Of a stretch of DNA of 64,000 bases, positions 37,439 through 47,549 are shown one piece after another. The stretch comes from Streptomyces cynarae. GTDB taxonomy: Bacteria; Actinomycetota; Actinomycetes; Streptomycetales; Streptomycetaceae. The notes under the pieces were generated by a model, which was not told the origin of the DNA, did no database searches, and saw only the letters and a program-made list of their open reading frames with translations. The position numbers and the translations under genes are program-made. The stretch covers positions 5,238,001 through 5,302,000 of the forward strand of contig NZ_CP106793.1 in NCBI RefSeq assembly GCF_025642135.1. The letters are read 5' to 3'. How positions within the stretch are numbered: position 1 is the stretch's first letter; the number at the start of each line of letters is the position of its first letter.

Positions 37439-38647
37439 TCACAACCGATGCGCCGCCCCCGTAGGCGTTGCCCCCCGCGTGTCCAGCAACAACTGCGCCT
37501 TCACCGACAGCCCCTGCAGGTCGTACGTCCGGTGCTGTTGCAACAGAACCGTCAGGTCCGCCCCCGCCGCCGCCTCGTACAGGGAATCCGCGCGCGGGAT
37601 CGGCCGGTCGAGGACGCTCCACGCGGGGACGTACGGGTCGTGGTAGCTGACGGACGCGCCCAGTTCCATCAGCCGTAGCGCGACCTCCTGCGCGGGGGAG
37701 CCGTGCAGGTCGGCGACGTCCGGCTTGTACGTCACGCCGAGCAGCAGGACGCGGGCGCCGCGGGCCGACTTGCCGTGCTCGTTCAGGAGGGTGGCGGCGC
37801 GCTGGACGACGTACTGGGGCATACGGCCGTTGACCTGCTGGGCCAGTTCGACCATCCGCAGGGTGCGCCCGGCCGTGTCCGACAGGTCCTGGGCGACGGA
37901 GTGGCCGCCGACGCCGGGGCCGGGGCGGAAGGCCTGGAAGCCGAACGGCTTGGTCTCCGCGCAGCGGATGACGTCCCACAGGTCGACGCCGAGGTCGTGG
38001 CAGAGCACTGCCATCTCGTTGACCAGGGCGATGTTGACCTGCCGGTAGTTCGTCTCCAGCACCTGCACGGTCTCCGCCTCGCGGGGTCCCCGCGCGCGTA
38101 CCACCTTGTCGGTGAGGCGCCCGTAGAAGGTGGCGGCCGACTCGGTGCAGGCGGGGGTGAGGCCGCCGATGACCTTGGGGGTGTTGGCGGCGTGGAAGTC
38201 GCGGTTGCCGGGGTCGACGCGGCTCGGTGAGTACGCGAGGTGGAAGTCGCGTCCGGCGCGCAGCCCGGAGGTCTTCTCGAGGAGCGGGCGCAGGAACCCC
38301 TCCGTGGTGCCCGGCGGCACCGGCGACTCCAGGATCACGGTGGTGTGCGGGCGCAGCCGCGCGGCGAGGGTGCGGGCGGCCGCCTCCACCTGGGTGAGGT
38401 CGAGCCCGCCGTCGGCGCCGCGCGGGACGGGGGCGCAGATGACGGCGGTGCGGACGCGGCCGAGCTCGGCGGGGTTGGCGGTCGGGCGGAAGCCCCGGGC
38501 GAGCATCCGGCGCAGTTCGGCGGCGGTGAGGGAACCGGCCTCGGGGCCGGTCCGGTAGCCGAGCGTGGAGATGTCGGCGGCGACGGCGGCCTGGGCCAGG
38601 GGCAGGCCGAGATGACCGAGTCCGATGACGGCGAGATCTGCGGGCAT
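37439..38647 (-). CDS. Nucleotide-sugar dehydrogenase family protein with altered active site
   Basis: A 402-residue homologue of UDP-ManNAc/UDP-glucose dehydrogenases (WecC type). The Rossmann start AVIGLGHLGLPLAQAA, ESPVPPGTTE, NYRQVNIALVNEMAVLCHDLGVDLWDVI, TKPFGFQAFRPGPGVGGH and the C-terminal VLLLGVTYKPDVADLHGSPA are all recognisable. The catalytic cysteine is Ser250 (GGHSVAQD for GGHCIPVD), and the ER-x-x-PG glutamate is Ser142 (YSPSRVDPG). It may not oxidise UDP-sugars by the standard thioester route. ATG 38647 is chosen; a TTG 38668 would add seven residues. It stands alone, convergent to guaB3. Confidence 0.85.
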   Translation of the reverse strand: MPADLAVIGLGHLGLPLAQAAVAADISTLGYRTGPEAGSLTAAELRRMLARGFRPTANPAELGRVRTAVICAPVPRGADGGLDLTQVEAAARTLAARLRPHTTVILESPVPPGTTEGFLRPLLEKTSGLRAGRDFHLAYSPSRVDPGNRDFHAANTPKVIGGLTPACTESAATFYGRLTDKVVRARGPREAETVQVLETNYRQVNIALVNEMAVLCHDLGVDLWDVIRCAETKPFGFQAFRPGPGVGGHSVAQDLSDTAGRTLRMVELAQQVNGRMPQYVVQRAATLLNEHGKSARGARVLLLGVTYKPDVADLHGSPAQEVALRLMELGASVSYHDPYVPAWSVLDRPIPRADSLYEAAAGADLTVLLQQHRTYDLQGLSVKAQLLLDTRGATPTGAAHRL

Positions 38648-38697
38648 GGCGTGGGCCGTCCTTCCCAATAGCCGAGGTGGGAGAGGTGCGCAAGCGC

Positions 38698-38791
38698 TGT
38701 GGACAGAACGAGCGAGCGCAATGTCAGACTAGGAGTAAATATGACCGATTTGCGGTATTGACTGGTGGCGTTTCCGTGAGTGTTGTCCACA
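38698..38791. promoter_or_regulatory. Two DnaA-box-like sequences upstream of glpD
   Basis: TTGTCCACA at 38783-38791 equals the Streptomyces DnaA box consensus, and TGTGGACAG at 38698-38706 is an inverted copy with one mismatch. The gap 38648-38910 otherwise has no gene. Two boxes alone do not make an origin; they may titrate DnaA or occur by chance. Confidence 0.35.
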
Positions 38792-38910
38792 GGCCGCGGG
38801 CGCGTGGTGGCCGAAGTCGGGCATCACGGTCAGACTTTGGGCATGGGGGAAAGGAGCAGGGCTTCGCCTGACTGACGGGTGCGGCCGGCGCGACCGAGCG
38901 GGAGGCAGCG

Positions 38911-40617
38911 GTGAGGACAGCGGCACTGGGGCCGGCGCAGCGCGCCGAGTCACTGGCGGGAATGGCCGAGCGCGAGCTGGACGTACTGGTCGTGGGCGGC
39001 GGCGTGGTCGGTGCCGGCGTCGCGCTGGACTCCGTCACACGTGGTCTGTCCACGGGTCTCGTCGAGGCGCGTGACTGGGCGTCGGGCACCTCGAGCAGGT
39101 CCAGCAAGCTGATACACGGCGGCCTGCGCTATCTGGAGATGCTGGACTTCGCCCTCGTACGCGAGGCACTGAAGGAGCGCGGGCTGCTGCTGGAGCGCCT
39201 GGCGCCCCATCTCGTGAAGCCGGTGCCGTTCCTGTATCCGCTCCAGCACAAGGGCTGGGAGCGGCTGTACGCGGGCTCGGGCGTCGCCCTCTACGACGCC
39301 ATGTCGATGGCGCGCGGCCACGGCCGGGGCCTGCCGCTGCACCGTCACCTGAGCCGTCGTCACGCTCTGCGAGTGGCTCCCTGCTTGAAGAAGGACGCGC
39401 TCGTCGGGGCGTTGCAGTACTACGACGCGCAGATGGACGACGCCCGCTTCGTCGCGACGCTGGTGCGCACGGCCGCGTGGTACGGCGCGAAGGTCGCCAA
39501 CCGTGCGCGGGTGACCGGCTTCCTGCGGGAGGGCGAGCGGGTCGTCGGCGCGAGGGTGCAGGACGTGGAGGCCGGCGGGGAGTACGAGATCCGCGCCCAG
39601 CAGGTCGTCAACGCGACGGGGGTGTGGACCGACGACACCCAGGCGATGGTGGGCGAGCGGGGCCAGTTCCACGTGCGGGCGTCCAAGGGCATCCATCTGG
39701 TGGTGCCGAAGGACCGGGTCAACTCCACGACGGGCCTGATCCTGCGGACCGAGAAGTCGGTCCTCTTCGTCATCCCCTGGGGCCGGCACTGGATCATCGG
39801 GACGACCGACACCGAATGGAGCCTCGACAAGGCGCACCCGGCGGCCTCCAGCGCGGACATCGACTACTTGCTGGAGCACGTGAACTCCGTCCTGGCGGTG
39901 CCGCTCACCCGCGACGACGTGGAGGGCGTGTACGCGGGCCTGCGGCCCCTGCTCGCCGGGGAGTCGGACGCGACCAGCAAGCTCTCCCGCGAGCACACCG
40001 TGGCGCACCCGGTGCCCGGCCTGGTGGTCGTGGCGGGCGGCAAGTACACGACGTACCGGGTGATGGCCAAGGACGCCGTCGACGAGGCGGTGCGCGCCCT
40101 GGACCGGCGGGTCGCCGACTGCGTCACCGAGGACGTCCCGCTGCTGGGCGCCGAGGGCTACCGGGCGCTGTGGAACGCGCGTGCCCGCACAGCGGCGCGC
40201 ACGGGGCTGCACGTGGTACGGGTGGAACACCTGCTGAACCGCTACGGCTCGCTGGCGGAGGAAGTGCTCGACCTGATCGCCGACGATCCGTCACTGGGCG
40301 AACCGCTGCACGCGGCCGACGACTACCTGCGCGCGGAGGTCGTCTACGCGGCGTCGCACGAGGGAGCGCGCCACCTGGACGACGTGCTGACCCGGCGGAC
40401 CCGCATCTCGTTCGAGACGTTCGACCGCGGCGCGCGCAGCGCCCGGGAGGCGGCCGAACTGATGGCGCCGGTGCTGGGCTGGGACGGCGACCAGATCGAG
40501 CGCGAGGTGGAGCACTACGAGAAACGGGTCCAGGCGGAGAGGGAGTCCCAGCGGCAGCCCGACGACCTGACGGCGGACGCGGCGAGGCTGGGAGCGCCGG
40601 ACATAGTGCCCTTGTAG
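38911..40617 (+). CDS. glpD: Glycerol-3-phosphate dehydrogenase (FAD)
   Basis: Membrane-associated flavoprotein oxidising sn-glycerol-3-phosphate to dihydroxyacetone phosphate and feeding electrons to the quinone pool. It has 568 residues. The FAD-binding LVVGGGVVGAGVALDSVTRGL is near residues 26-46, with SGTSSRSSKLIHGGLRYLE and IPWGRHWIIGTTDTEW after it, and VVAGGKYTTYRVMAKDAVD is also typical. The C-terminal helical domain (HLLNRYGSLAEEVLDLIADD) is present. GTG 38911 has GGGAGG upstream. No glpF or glpK is adjacent in this window. Confidence 0.95.
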   Translation: MRTAALGPAQRAESLAGMAERELDVLVVGGGVVGAGVALDSVTRGLSTGLVEARDWASGTSSRSSKLIHGGLRYLEMLDFALVREALKERGLLLERLAPHLVKPVPFLYPLQHKGWERLYAGSGVALYDAMSMARGHGRGLPLHRHLSRRHALRVAPCLKKDALVGALQYYDAQMDDARFVATLVRTAAWYGAKVANRARVTGFLREGERVVGARVQDVEAGGEYEIRAQQVVNATGVWTDDTQAMVGERGQFHVRASKGIHLVVPKDRVNSTTGLILRTEKSVLFVIPWGRHWIIGTTDTEWSLDKAHPAASSADIDYLLEHVNSVLAVPLTRDDVEGVYAGLRPLLAGESDATSKLSREHTVAHPVPGLVVVAGGKYTTYRVMAKDAVDEAVRALDRRVADCVTEDVPLLGAEGYRALWNARARTAARTGLHVVRVEHLLNRYGSLAEEVLDLIADDPSLGEPLHAADDYLRAEVVYAASHEGARHLDDVLTRRTRISFETFDRGARSAREAAELMAPVLGWDGDQIEREVEHYEKRVQAERESQRQPDDLTADAARLGAPDIVPL

Positions 40618-40941
40618 GAAGGGCGAGGAAGGGCGAGGAAGGGCGCGGGCGGGCGCGAGTGTGACACGTACGGCCTGAAGGCGCGTCAAAGTACTGTGTG
40701 GGGGGACGCCGACGGGCAGGCCGTGGCGGCGCGGTAGGGCGCTGTGCGGCGCGGCAGGGTGCGACATCGGCGCCATCCGGGTGCCCGGCGTACGCCCGGG
40801 CCGCCGCACCGCCCCGGTGCGCCGCCTCCGGGCGTCCTCCGACCGGGGGGAGCCGTCGAATCAGGGGCACCCTGGGCGTGGGGCGGTCCGTGCGTGGGGG
40901 ACAATGGAGGCTCTGTCAGGGCGGGTTGCATGAGGGGACGC

Positions 40942-42984
40942 ATGTCGGAGGCGGAGCGGGCGGGGACAACCCGTCAGGACAAGAGCGAACGTCTCCTCGC
41001 CGGGCGGTACCGGCTGGGGGACGTACTCGGCCGCGGCGGCATGGGCACGGTGTGGAGGGCCGAGGACGAGACCCTGGGGCGTACGGTCGCCGTCAAGGAG
41101 CTCAGGTTCCCGTCGAACATCGACGAGGACGAGAAGCGCCGGCTCATCACGCGCACGCTGCGGGAGGCCAAGGCGATCGCCCGGATCCGCAACAACGGCG
41201 CGGTGACCGTCTACGACGTGGTCCACGAGGACGACCGGCCGTGGATCGTCATGGAGCTGATCGAGGGCAAGTCGCTCGCCGAGGTCATCCGCGAGGACGG
41301 TCTGCTCGAACCTAAGCGCGCCGCCGAGGTCGGGCTCGCGATCCTCGACGTGCTGCGCGCCGCGCACCGCGAGGGCATCCTGCATCGCGACGTGAAGCCG
41401 TCGAACGTGCTGATCGACGAGGACGGCCGGGTCGTGCTCACCGACTTCGGCATCGCTCAGGTCGAGGGCGACCCGTCCATCACCTCCACCGGCATGCTCG
41501 TCGGCGCCCCCTCCTACATCTCGCCGGAGCGGGCCCGCGGGCACAAGCCCGGCCCGGCGGCGGACCTGTGGTCGCTCGGCGGACTGCTGTACGCGGCCGT
41601 CGAGGGCGTGCCGCCGTACGACAAGGGGTCGGCCATCGCCACCCTGACCGCGGTGATGACCGAGCCGCTCGAGGAGCCGAAGAACGCCGGCCCGCTGAAG
41701 AACGTCATCTACGGGCTGCTCACCAAGGACCCGGGGCAGCGGCTCGACGACGCGGGCGCGCGGGCGATGCTCAACGAGGTCATCCACGCGCCCGATACGG
41801 AGGAGGAGGTGCCGGCGGACGCGACGCGGGTCGTGGCGTTGCCCCCGGTGCCGGAGGAGTCCAAGGAGAAGGAGAAGCGCGCGTCGGGCTCCGGGGCCAA
41901 GCGGGGCGAGGAGGCCGCGGATCGGCTGCGCGGGGCCCTGCGGTCGGTGCGCAAGGCGGCTGCGTCGGCGGGCGCGGCGACGGCCGGTGCCGCGACGGCC
42001 GCGCGGACCAAGGGGTCCGCCCCCGCCGAGGTGGCCGAGGGTGCGGTGGCCGCGCGTGTGGATGCTCCCGCGACCGGGGCCTCCGACGCCGGACGCGCGG
42101 GGGTCACCTCGGCGGACGCACGGTCACACACGGCTGCCCTCGGATCGAACTCCGGTCCGGCGAAGCCGAGTTCGGGATGGCCCATCGTGCCGGACCCGGA
42201 CCGGCCGCCGCGGCCGGTGACGCCGCCCCGCGCACCGCTCACCGACGTGGTGCCCAAGCGGACGCTGGTGATCGTCGCCGTCGTCGTGGCGCTCGCGGTT
42301 CTGGGGATCGTGCTCGCGCTCATCCCGTGGGGCGGGGACGACGGCTCGCAGACCGGCTCGAAGGGTGCCACCAAGCCCGCCGTGACCACCGGCGGCGGCA
42401 AGGGCAGCGGCGGCAAGGGCGGTGGCGGGACCCCCTCGGGCAGCGGCAGCAACGGCACGACCACGACGGACGGATCGGACCAGCAGAACGCGGCGGACAG
42501 CACGTCCGCCGCGAGCGCCAGTGCGTTGGCCTCCGGTGCGGCGGGCAGCGGCGCCGCGGTGACGACGCACAAGGGTGGGCAGGGCTACTCGATCGGGCTG
42601 CCGACCGGCTGGAAGTACGCGTCGTCGGATGACGCCGGTGACCGCTTCACCGGGCCGAACGGGCAGAAGCTGCTGGTCGCCTGGACGTCCACGCCCAAGG
42701 ACGACCCGGTGGCGGACTGGAACAGCCAGGAGCGCTACATGGTGCGCCCCCAGTACCACCGGATCGGGATCGAGAAGGTGGACTACCGCGGCTGGAACAC
42801 CGCCGACTGGGAGTTCACCTACGTGGACTCGGGCACCACCTACCGGGTGATCGACCGCGGATTCGTCGTCAACTCGCACCTGGGGTACGGGCTGATGTAC
42901 ACGGCGAAGGCGGACGACTGGGACGGGGACCTGCGCAAGAACACCTGGAAGACGCTGACCCAGACGTTCCAGCCGAAGTCGTGA
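40942..42984 (+). CDS. Membrane Ser/Thr protein kinase 1
   Basis: A 680-residue Hanks-type kinase. The kinase domain (about residues 23-285) has a Gly loop LGRGGMGTVWRA, catalytic Lys52 in TVAVKEL, HRDVKPSNVL and DFGIAQV, all intact. A long Ala/Ser/Lys-rich juxtamembrane segment follows, then one membrane span (about 440-462), a Gly/Ser/Thr linker and an extracytoplasmic domain from about residue 545 (GYSIGLPTGWKYASSDDAGD) shared with the next five kinases. ATG 40942 has GAGGGGA; ATG 40930 is an alternative. First gene of the kinase array, 175 bp before the second. Confidence 0.93.
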   Translation: MSEAERAGTTRQDKSERLLAGRYRLGDVLGRGGMGTVWRAEDETLGRTVAVKELRFPSNIDEDEKRRLITRTLREAKAIARIRNNGAVTVYDVVHEDDRPWIVMELIEGKSLAEVIREDGLLEPKRAAEVGLAILDVLRAAHREGILHRDVKPSNVLIDEDGRVVLTDFGIAQVEGDPSITSTGMLVGAPSYISPERARGHKPGPAADLWSLGGLLYAAVEGVPPYDKGSAIATLTAVMTEPLEEPKNAGPLKNVIYGLLTKDPGQRLDDAGARAMLNEVIHAPDTEEEVPADATRVVALPPVPEESKEKEKRASGSGAKRGEEAADRLRGALRSVRKAAASAGAATAGAATAARTKGSAPAEVAEGAVAARVDAPATGASDAGRAGVTSADARSHTAALGSNSGPAKPSSGWPIVPDPDRPPRPVTPPRAPLTDVVPKRTLVIVAVVVALAVLGIVLALIPWGGDDGSQTGSKGATKPAVTTGGGKGSGGKGGGGTPSGSGSNGTTTTDGSDQQNAADSTSAASASALASGAAGSGAAVTTHKGGQGYSIGLPTGWKYASSDDAGDRFTGPNGQKLLVAWTSTPKDDPVADWNSQERYMVRPQYHRIGIEKVDYRGWNTADWEFTYVDSGTTYRVIDRGFVVNSHLGYGLMYTAKADDWDGDLRKNTWKTLTQTFQPKS

Positions 42985-43158
42985 CGTACCGAGCGTCCGT
43001 CTGACGTTCCGTCCGATCGTGTCGCGGGCAGATATGACATCCCCGGGTTGCGGGTTGCCTCCGGCACGTATCGTGAAGGACGGATCGCGAACCGTACGCA
43101 TCCGGAACAGGACGCGGGACGAACGGACTTGACCGACCGGGCGGCCGGGGGAGGCATC

Positions 43159-45629
43159 GTGGACGACTATGCGGGACGGGTACTCGCCGACCGCTACCGC
43201 CTGCCGCTGCCCCCCGCCGACGAGTACGAGTTGGCCGAGACACGGGCCTTCGACACCTACAGCGGGCAGGAGGTCCTGATACGGCAGGTGCCGTTGCCCG
43301 AGGTCGTCGAGGCGGAGGTGCTCGACGCGGACGGGCTGCCCGCGGGGTTCGTGGCGCGCGACGGCCGCGGCGGCCCCGGCGGTGGTCCGGGCCGGACGAC
43401 GGCCACGCGCCGCCCGCCGACCCGGCCGTGCGGCGCGCCGTCGAGGCCGCGCAGGCCGCGGCGCAGATACCCGACCACCCTCGCCTCGACCAGGTCTTCG
43501 ACGTGTTCGCCGAGGGCGGCTCGCTGTGGATCGTGAGCGAACTCGTGGCCGCGACCCCGCTCACCGCGCTGCTCGCGGAGCAGCCGCTGACGCCGTACCG
43601 CGCGGCCGAGGTCGCCTCCGACGTCCTCATGGCGTTGCGCGTCCTGCACGCCCACGGCTGGGTGCACCGCAACATCACCGCCCGCACGGTGCTCGTCTGC
43701 GAGGACGGCCGCGTGATACTGACCGGCCTGGCCGCCGGAGCGGCCGAAGAGGCGCTGTGCGGGTACGACCCGGTGCCGGCACGGGAGCCGGAGCCTGAGC
43801 CCGGTACGACGGATCGGGACTCCACGGCCCCGGTGCCCGCCCCCCGGCCCGGTGGATCCGGCGGGGACCCGTTCGGGCCCGGGGGTCGCTGCGCGGTGTG
43901 GACGCCGATGCCGCGCGGCGGGCAGCGATCGAGGCGCGGGCGAACGGTGCCGCTCCGGGCGCGGGCCCGGCCGGCGCCGGTGTGCCCGCCGTGGCGCCCC
44001 GCACGTTGGAATCCGCGGAGGACGTGCGCGCGGCACGGGCCGGGGCGATCGCGGCCTACCGCGCCGGAGCCCGGGCCGCGGCACGGGTGCAGGAGGAACA
44101 GCGCGGCACCCACACGGCGTTGCCCGCACCCCGCCCGGCCGAGACCGGCCCCGACACCCCGCCGCAGCCGCCGTCCGGCCAGGGCGGCGGCCCCGACACC
44201 CCGCCCCCGGGCCGGATCGCCGACCAGTATGGGACGGGCCGTACGGCGTCCTGGCACGGCGCCGTCCCCCGCCCCACGGCCCCCACCCACGACGCCGCAC
44301 CCGGGCCTCAGGGCAACGGCAGCGGCCCGTACGACAAGGCCGCGCTCCCCCTTCCGCCACCCCCTGGCCCCACCGCGGCCCCGCCACCCCCTCGCCGCCG
44401 AGCGGGCGCGGCAGGCCCGGATGGCCGTGGTCGGGCCGGTCACCGAGCGGTGGGCGCCCGAACAGGCCGGGCCCGTGCACGAGAACTGGCAGCTGGCACC
44501 GCCGATCGGTCCCGCGACCGATCTGTGGGCGCTGGGCGCGCTGCTGTTCCGGGCCGTCCAGGGGCACGCGCCCTACCCCGAAGAGAGTACCGCCGAGCTG
44601 GTGCAGCTCGTCTGCTCCGAGCCGCCCGCCTTCGCCGAGGAGTGCGGCCCGCTGCGTCCGGTCGTGGAGTCGCTGCTGCGCCAGGACCCGACCGAGCGGC
44701 CCGACTTCGAGGAGCTGCGCGGCTGGCTGCGCTCCCTCGTGCGGTCCGCACCCGAACCGGAGGCGGGGACGCACGTCATAGCGGCACCGCCCGTCGACCC
44801 CGCCCGCCTGCCGATCGTGCGACGCCGGGGCGAACTGGTCCGCAGACGGCGCGCCGGGCTGCCCGCGACCACCCACGCCCGCCACAAACGGGCCAAGGAC
44901 GGCCGTCCCCAGCCCCGCCGCCTCGGCCGCACCCTTCTTCTGCTGATCCTGCTCGCGCTGGCCGCGGCGATCGCGTACGCGATGGCGTTCATGCCGAAGG
45001 CCGGGACCAGCAGTGGCAGCGGCACGGCGGGGGAGCGCACCGGCACCGCCGGGAAGGCGAGCCCCGCCCCGCAGCAGTCGGACACGGACGGCGCGGGTCA
45101 GCCGCAGCAGGGCGGCTCCACCAGCCCCTCGAAACCGGCCGACTCACCGCAGACGCAGGCCACAAGCACCCAAGTCGCCCAAGGGTTCACCCTGCGCAAG
45201 GACCCCGAAGGCTTCAGCGTCGCCGTGGCCGACGGCTGGGACCGGACGCCGAAGAACGCGCAGGGCCAGGTCGTCTACTCCCAGGGCGACTTCCAGCTGA
45301 TCGTCGTGCCCGGACGCGACACCACCGGCAGGTACGGGAGCGACCCGCTGACGTACCAGAGGGAGTCGGAGCCCGAACTGCAGCCGTTCCGCGACTCGAC
45401 CTGGGCCACCTCCAGCGGGATGCGGCGCATCGACGTCGGCGGACGGACCATGGTCGAGGGCCAGTTCACCTGGACGAACGGCAACGGGCAGCAGCTGTTC
45501 GTGCGCAACCTCGCCGTCCTCGTCGGCGGCCATTATCACGTGGTGCAGGTGCGCGGCCCCGACGCCGAACGCGACGAGGTCACCCGGCTGTTCGAACAGG
45601 CCGAGGCGACCTACAGGGTGACGAACTGA
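43159..45629 (+). pseudogene. Membrane Ser/Thr pseudokinase 2, several frameshifts
   Basis: Starts at GTG 43159 behind GGGGGAGG. The product is read in frame 1 to about 43390, frame 3 to about 43880, frame 2 to about 44395 and frame 3 to 45629. Each break fits loss of one or two bases in G/C runs. The reconstructed kinase domain lacks catalysis: VLIRQV replaces VAVK, HRNITARTV replaces HRDxKPxN, and ILTGLAA stands where DFG belongs. A proline-rich insert precedes GPATDLWALGALLFRAVQG. A membrane span (LLLLILLALAAAIAYAMAFM) and the shared outer domain (GFSVAVADGWDRTPK) follow. It is probably a pseudokinase sensor. Confidence 0.75.
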
Positions 45630-45794
45630 CCGATCCCGGGCCCCACAGTGGTCCGATTGCGCTGAGTGTGCGGTGGTTCCGTCCCGTACGGGGAAGGGAG
45701 AACCGTCACAGTGCGGTCTCCGTTACGGCCCCGCCGGTTCCCTGCACGGGGACCGCTCTTTAATGTGACCTCGTCAAGAACATTGCGGGGAAAC

Positions 45795-47442
45795 GTGAAT
45801 CAGATGCAGGGCCTGCTCCTCGCGGGCCGCTACCGGCTCGTCGACTCGATCGGCAGCGGCGGCATGGGCCGGGTGTGGCGCGCCCACGACGAGGTGCTGC
45901 ACCGGGCGGTCGCCATCAAGGAACTGACGGCCGCACTGTACGTCACGGAAAGTGACCGAGCCGTACTCCTCGCCCGTACCCACGCCGAGGCACGGGCCGC
46001 CGCGCGCATCAACCACTCGGCCGTCGTCACGGTGCACGACGTCCTGGAGCACGACAACCGGCCGTGGATCGTCATGGAGCTCGTCGAGGGCGGCTCGCTG
46101 GCCGACGCGGTCAAGGAACGCGGCCGGGTCGAGCCCACCGAAGCCGCGCGGATCGGGCTGTGGGTGCTGCGCGCACTGCGTGCGGCGCACTCCGCGGGCG
46201 TGCTGCACCGCGACGTGAAGCCCGGCAACGTCCTGCTCGCCGCCGACGGGCGGGTGCTGCTCACCGACTTCGGGATCGCGCAGGTCGAGGGCGACACCAC
46301 CATCACCCGCACGGGAGAGATCGTCGGGTCGGTCGACTACCTCGCGCCCGAGCGCGTCCGCGGCCACGACCCGGGCCCGGCCGCCGACCTGTGGGCGCTC
46401 GGCGCCACGCTGTACACGGCGGTGGAGGGCAGGTCGCCGTTCCGGCGGACCTCGCCGCTGACCACCATGCAGGCCGTCGTCGACGAGGAGCCGGCGCCGC
46501 CGCGGTTCGCGGGCGCCCTGGAAGCGGTGATCTCGGGCCTGCTGCGCAAGGATCCGGCCGAGCGGCCCGACGCGTCCCAGCTGGAGGCGATGCTGGCCGA
46601 GGCGGTCGAGGGACGGCGGCCGAGGGCGGCACAGGAGTACGTGGCGACGCAGCACGTCGACCTGAGCGGGTTCGGGGACACGACCGCGAATGTGCCGCAC
46701 CCCCGGCAGGCGCGCGAGGCGGCGACGGCCCGCGGCACCGTGCCCCAGCCGCCATGCCGCCCGCACCACCCCGGTCCCGCAAGCGGCACCGGGCCCGTAC
46801 GGCCGCGCTCGTGCTCGCGCTGGCCGCGGTCGTCGGCGCGGGGGCGCGGTGGCGTGGCAGAAGTGGGACGGGGGCGACCGGCAGGCCGGTGCGTCCGTCT
46901 CCTCCTCCGCTTCGCCGTCCCTGCTGCCCAGCGCCCAGGGAACGCAGGAGGCCGACGCGACGGGCGACCTCCCCGCCGGCTGGGTGCGCCACCGCGACCC
47001 CTACGGATTCAGCCTCGCCGTGCCCTCCAAGGACTGGAAGCGGAAGGTGTTCGACGAGGCCACCCACCAGGTCGACTACACCCCCGACAGCGGCGAGCAC
47101 TTCATCCGCATCGCCGTCGACAGCTCACCCGACTTCGAAACCGCGTACGACCACCAGATCGATCTGGAGCAGCAGCTCCACCGGCTGGTCGACTACAAGC
47201 GCGTGGTCCTGCGGAAGAACATCTACCGCGACCGCCCGGGGTCCCTGTGGGAGTACACCTGGACCGCGCTGGCGAAGGACTCGACGACCGCCCCCGGGCC
47301 GCGCCACGCCGTCGAGGAGACGTACTTCTCCCGCGACGGCGTCGAGTACGCCATCTACATGTCCGGCCCGGAGGCGGACTGGACGACGACGCGGCAGCAG
47401 TTCCAGGCGGTGCTGCGGGGGTGGCGTCCGCCTACGGATTGA
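45795..47442 (+). pseudogene. Membrane Ser/Thr protein kinase 3, two frameshifts
   Basis: GTG 45795 (VNQMQGLLLAGRYRL) opens an intact kinase domain in frame 3: GSGGMGRVWRA, VAIKELT, HRDVKPGNVLL, DFGIAQVEGD. After about 46745 the code moves to frame 2, which holds the membrane span (RTAALVLALAAVVGAGA), and after about 46850 to frame 1, reading AVAWQKWDGGDRQAG and the shared extracytoplasmic domain (YGFSLAVPSKDWKRKVFDE) to the stop at 47442. Both shifts equal single-base losses in C- or G-rich runs, so the gene is probably intact in the organism. Confidence 0.8.
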
Positions 47443-47549
47443 CGGGCACCGGGCCCGGGCGGGCCGTCGTGCGCGGCTCGTGAGCCCCCGGTGGGTCGGT
47501 TGTCGGCCACCGTCGCGGCGTCGTTCCGGAGGTCCTCGTCCGGTGCGGC

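Noticed and set aside
38648..38910. Replication origin
   Set aside because: Only two DnaA-like boxes are present and no dnaA, dnaN or box cluster is seen.
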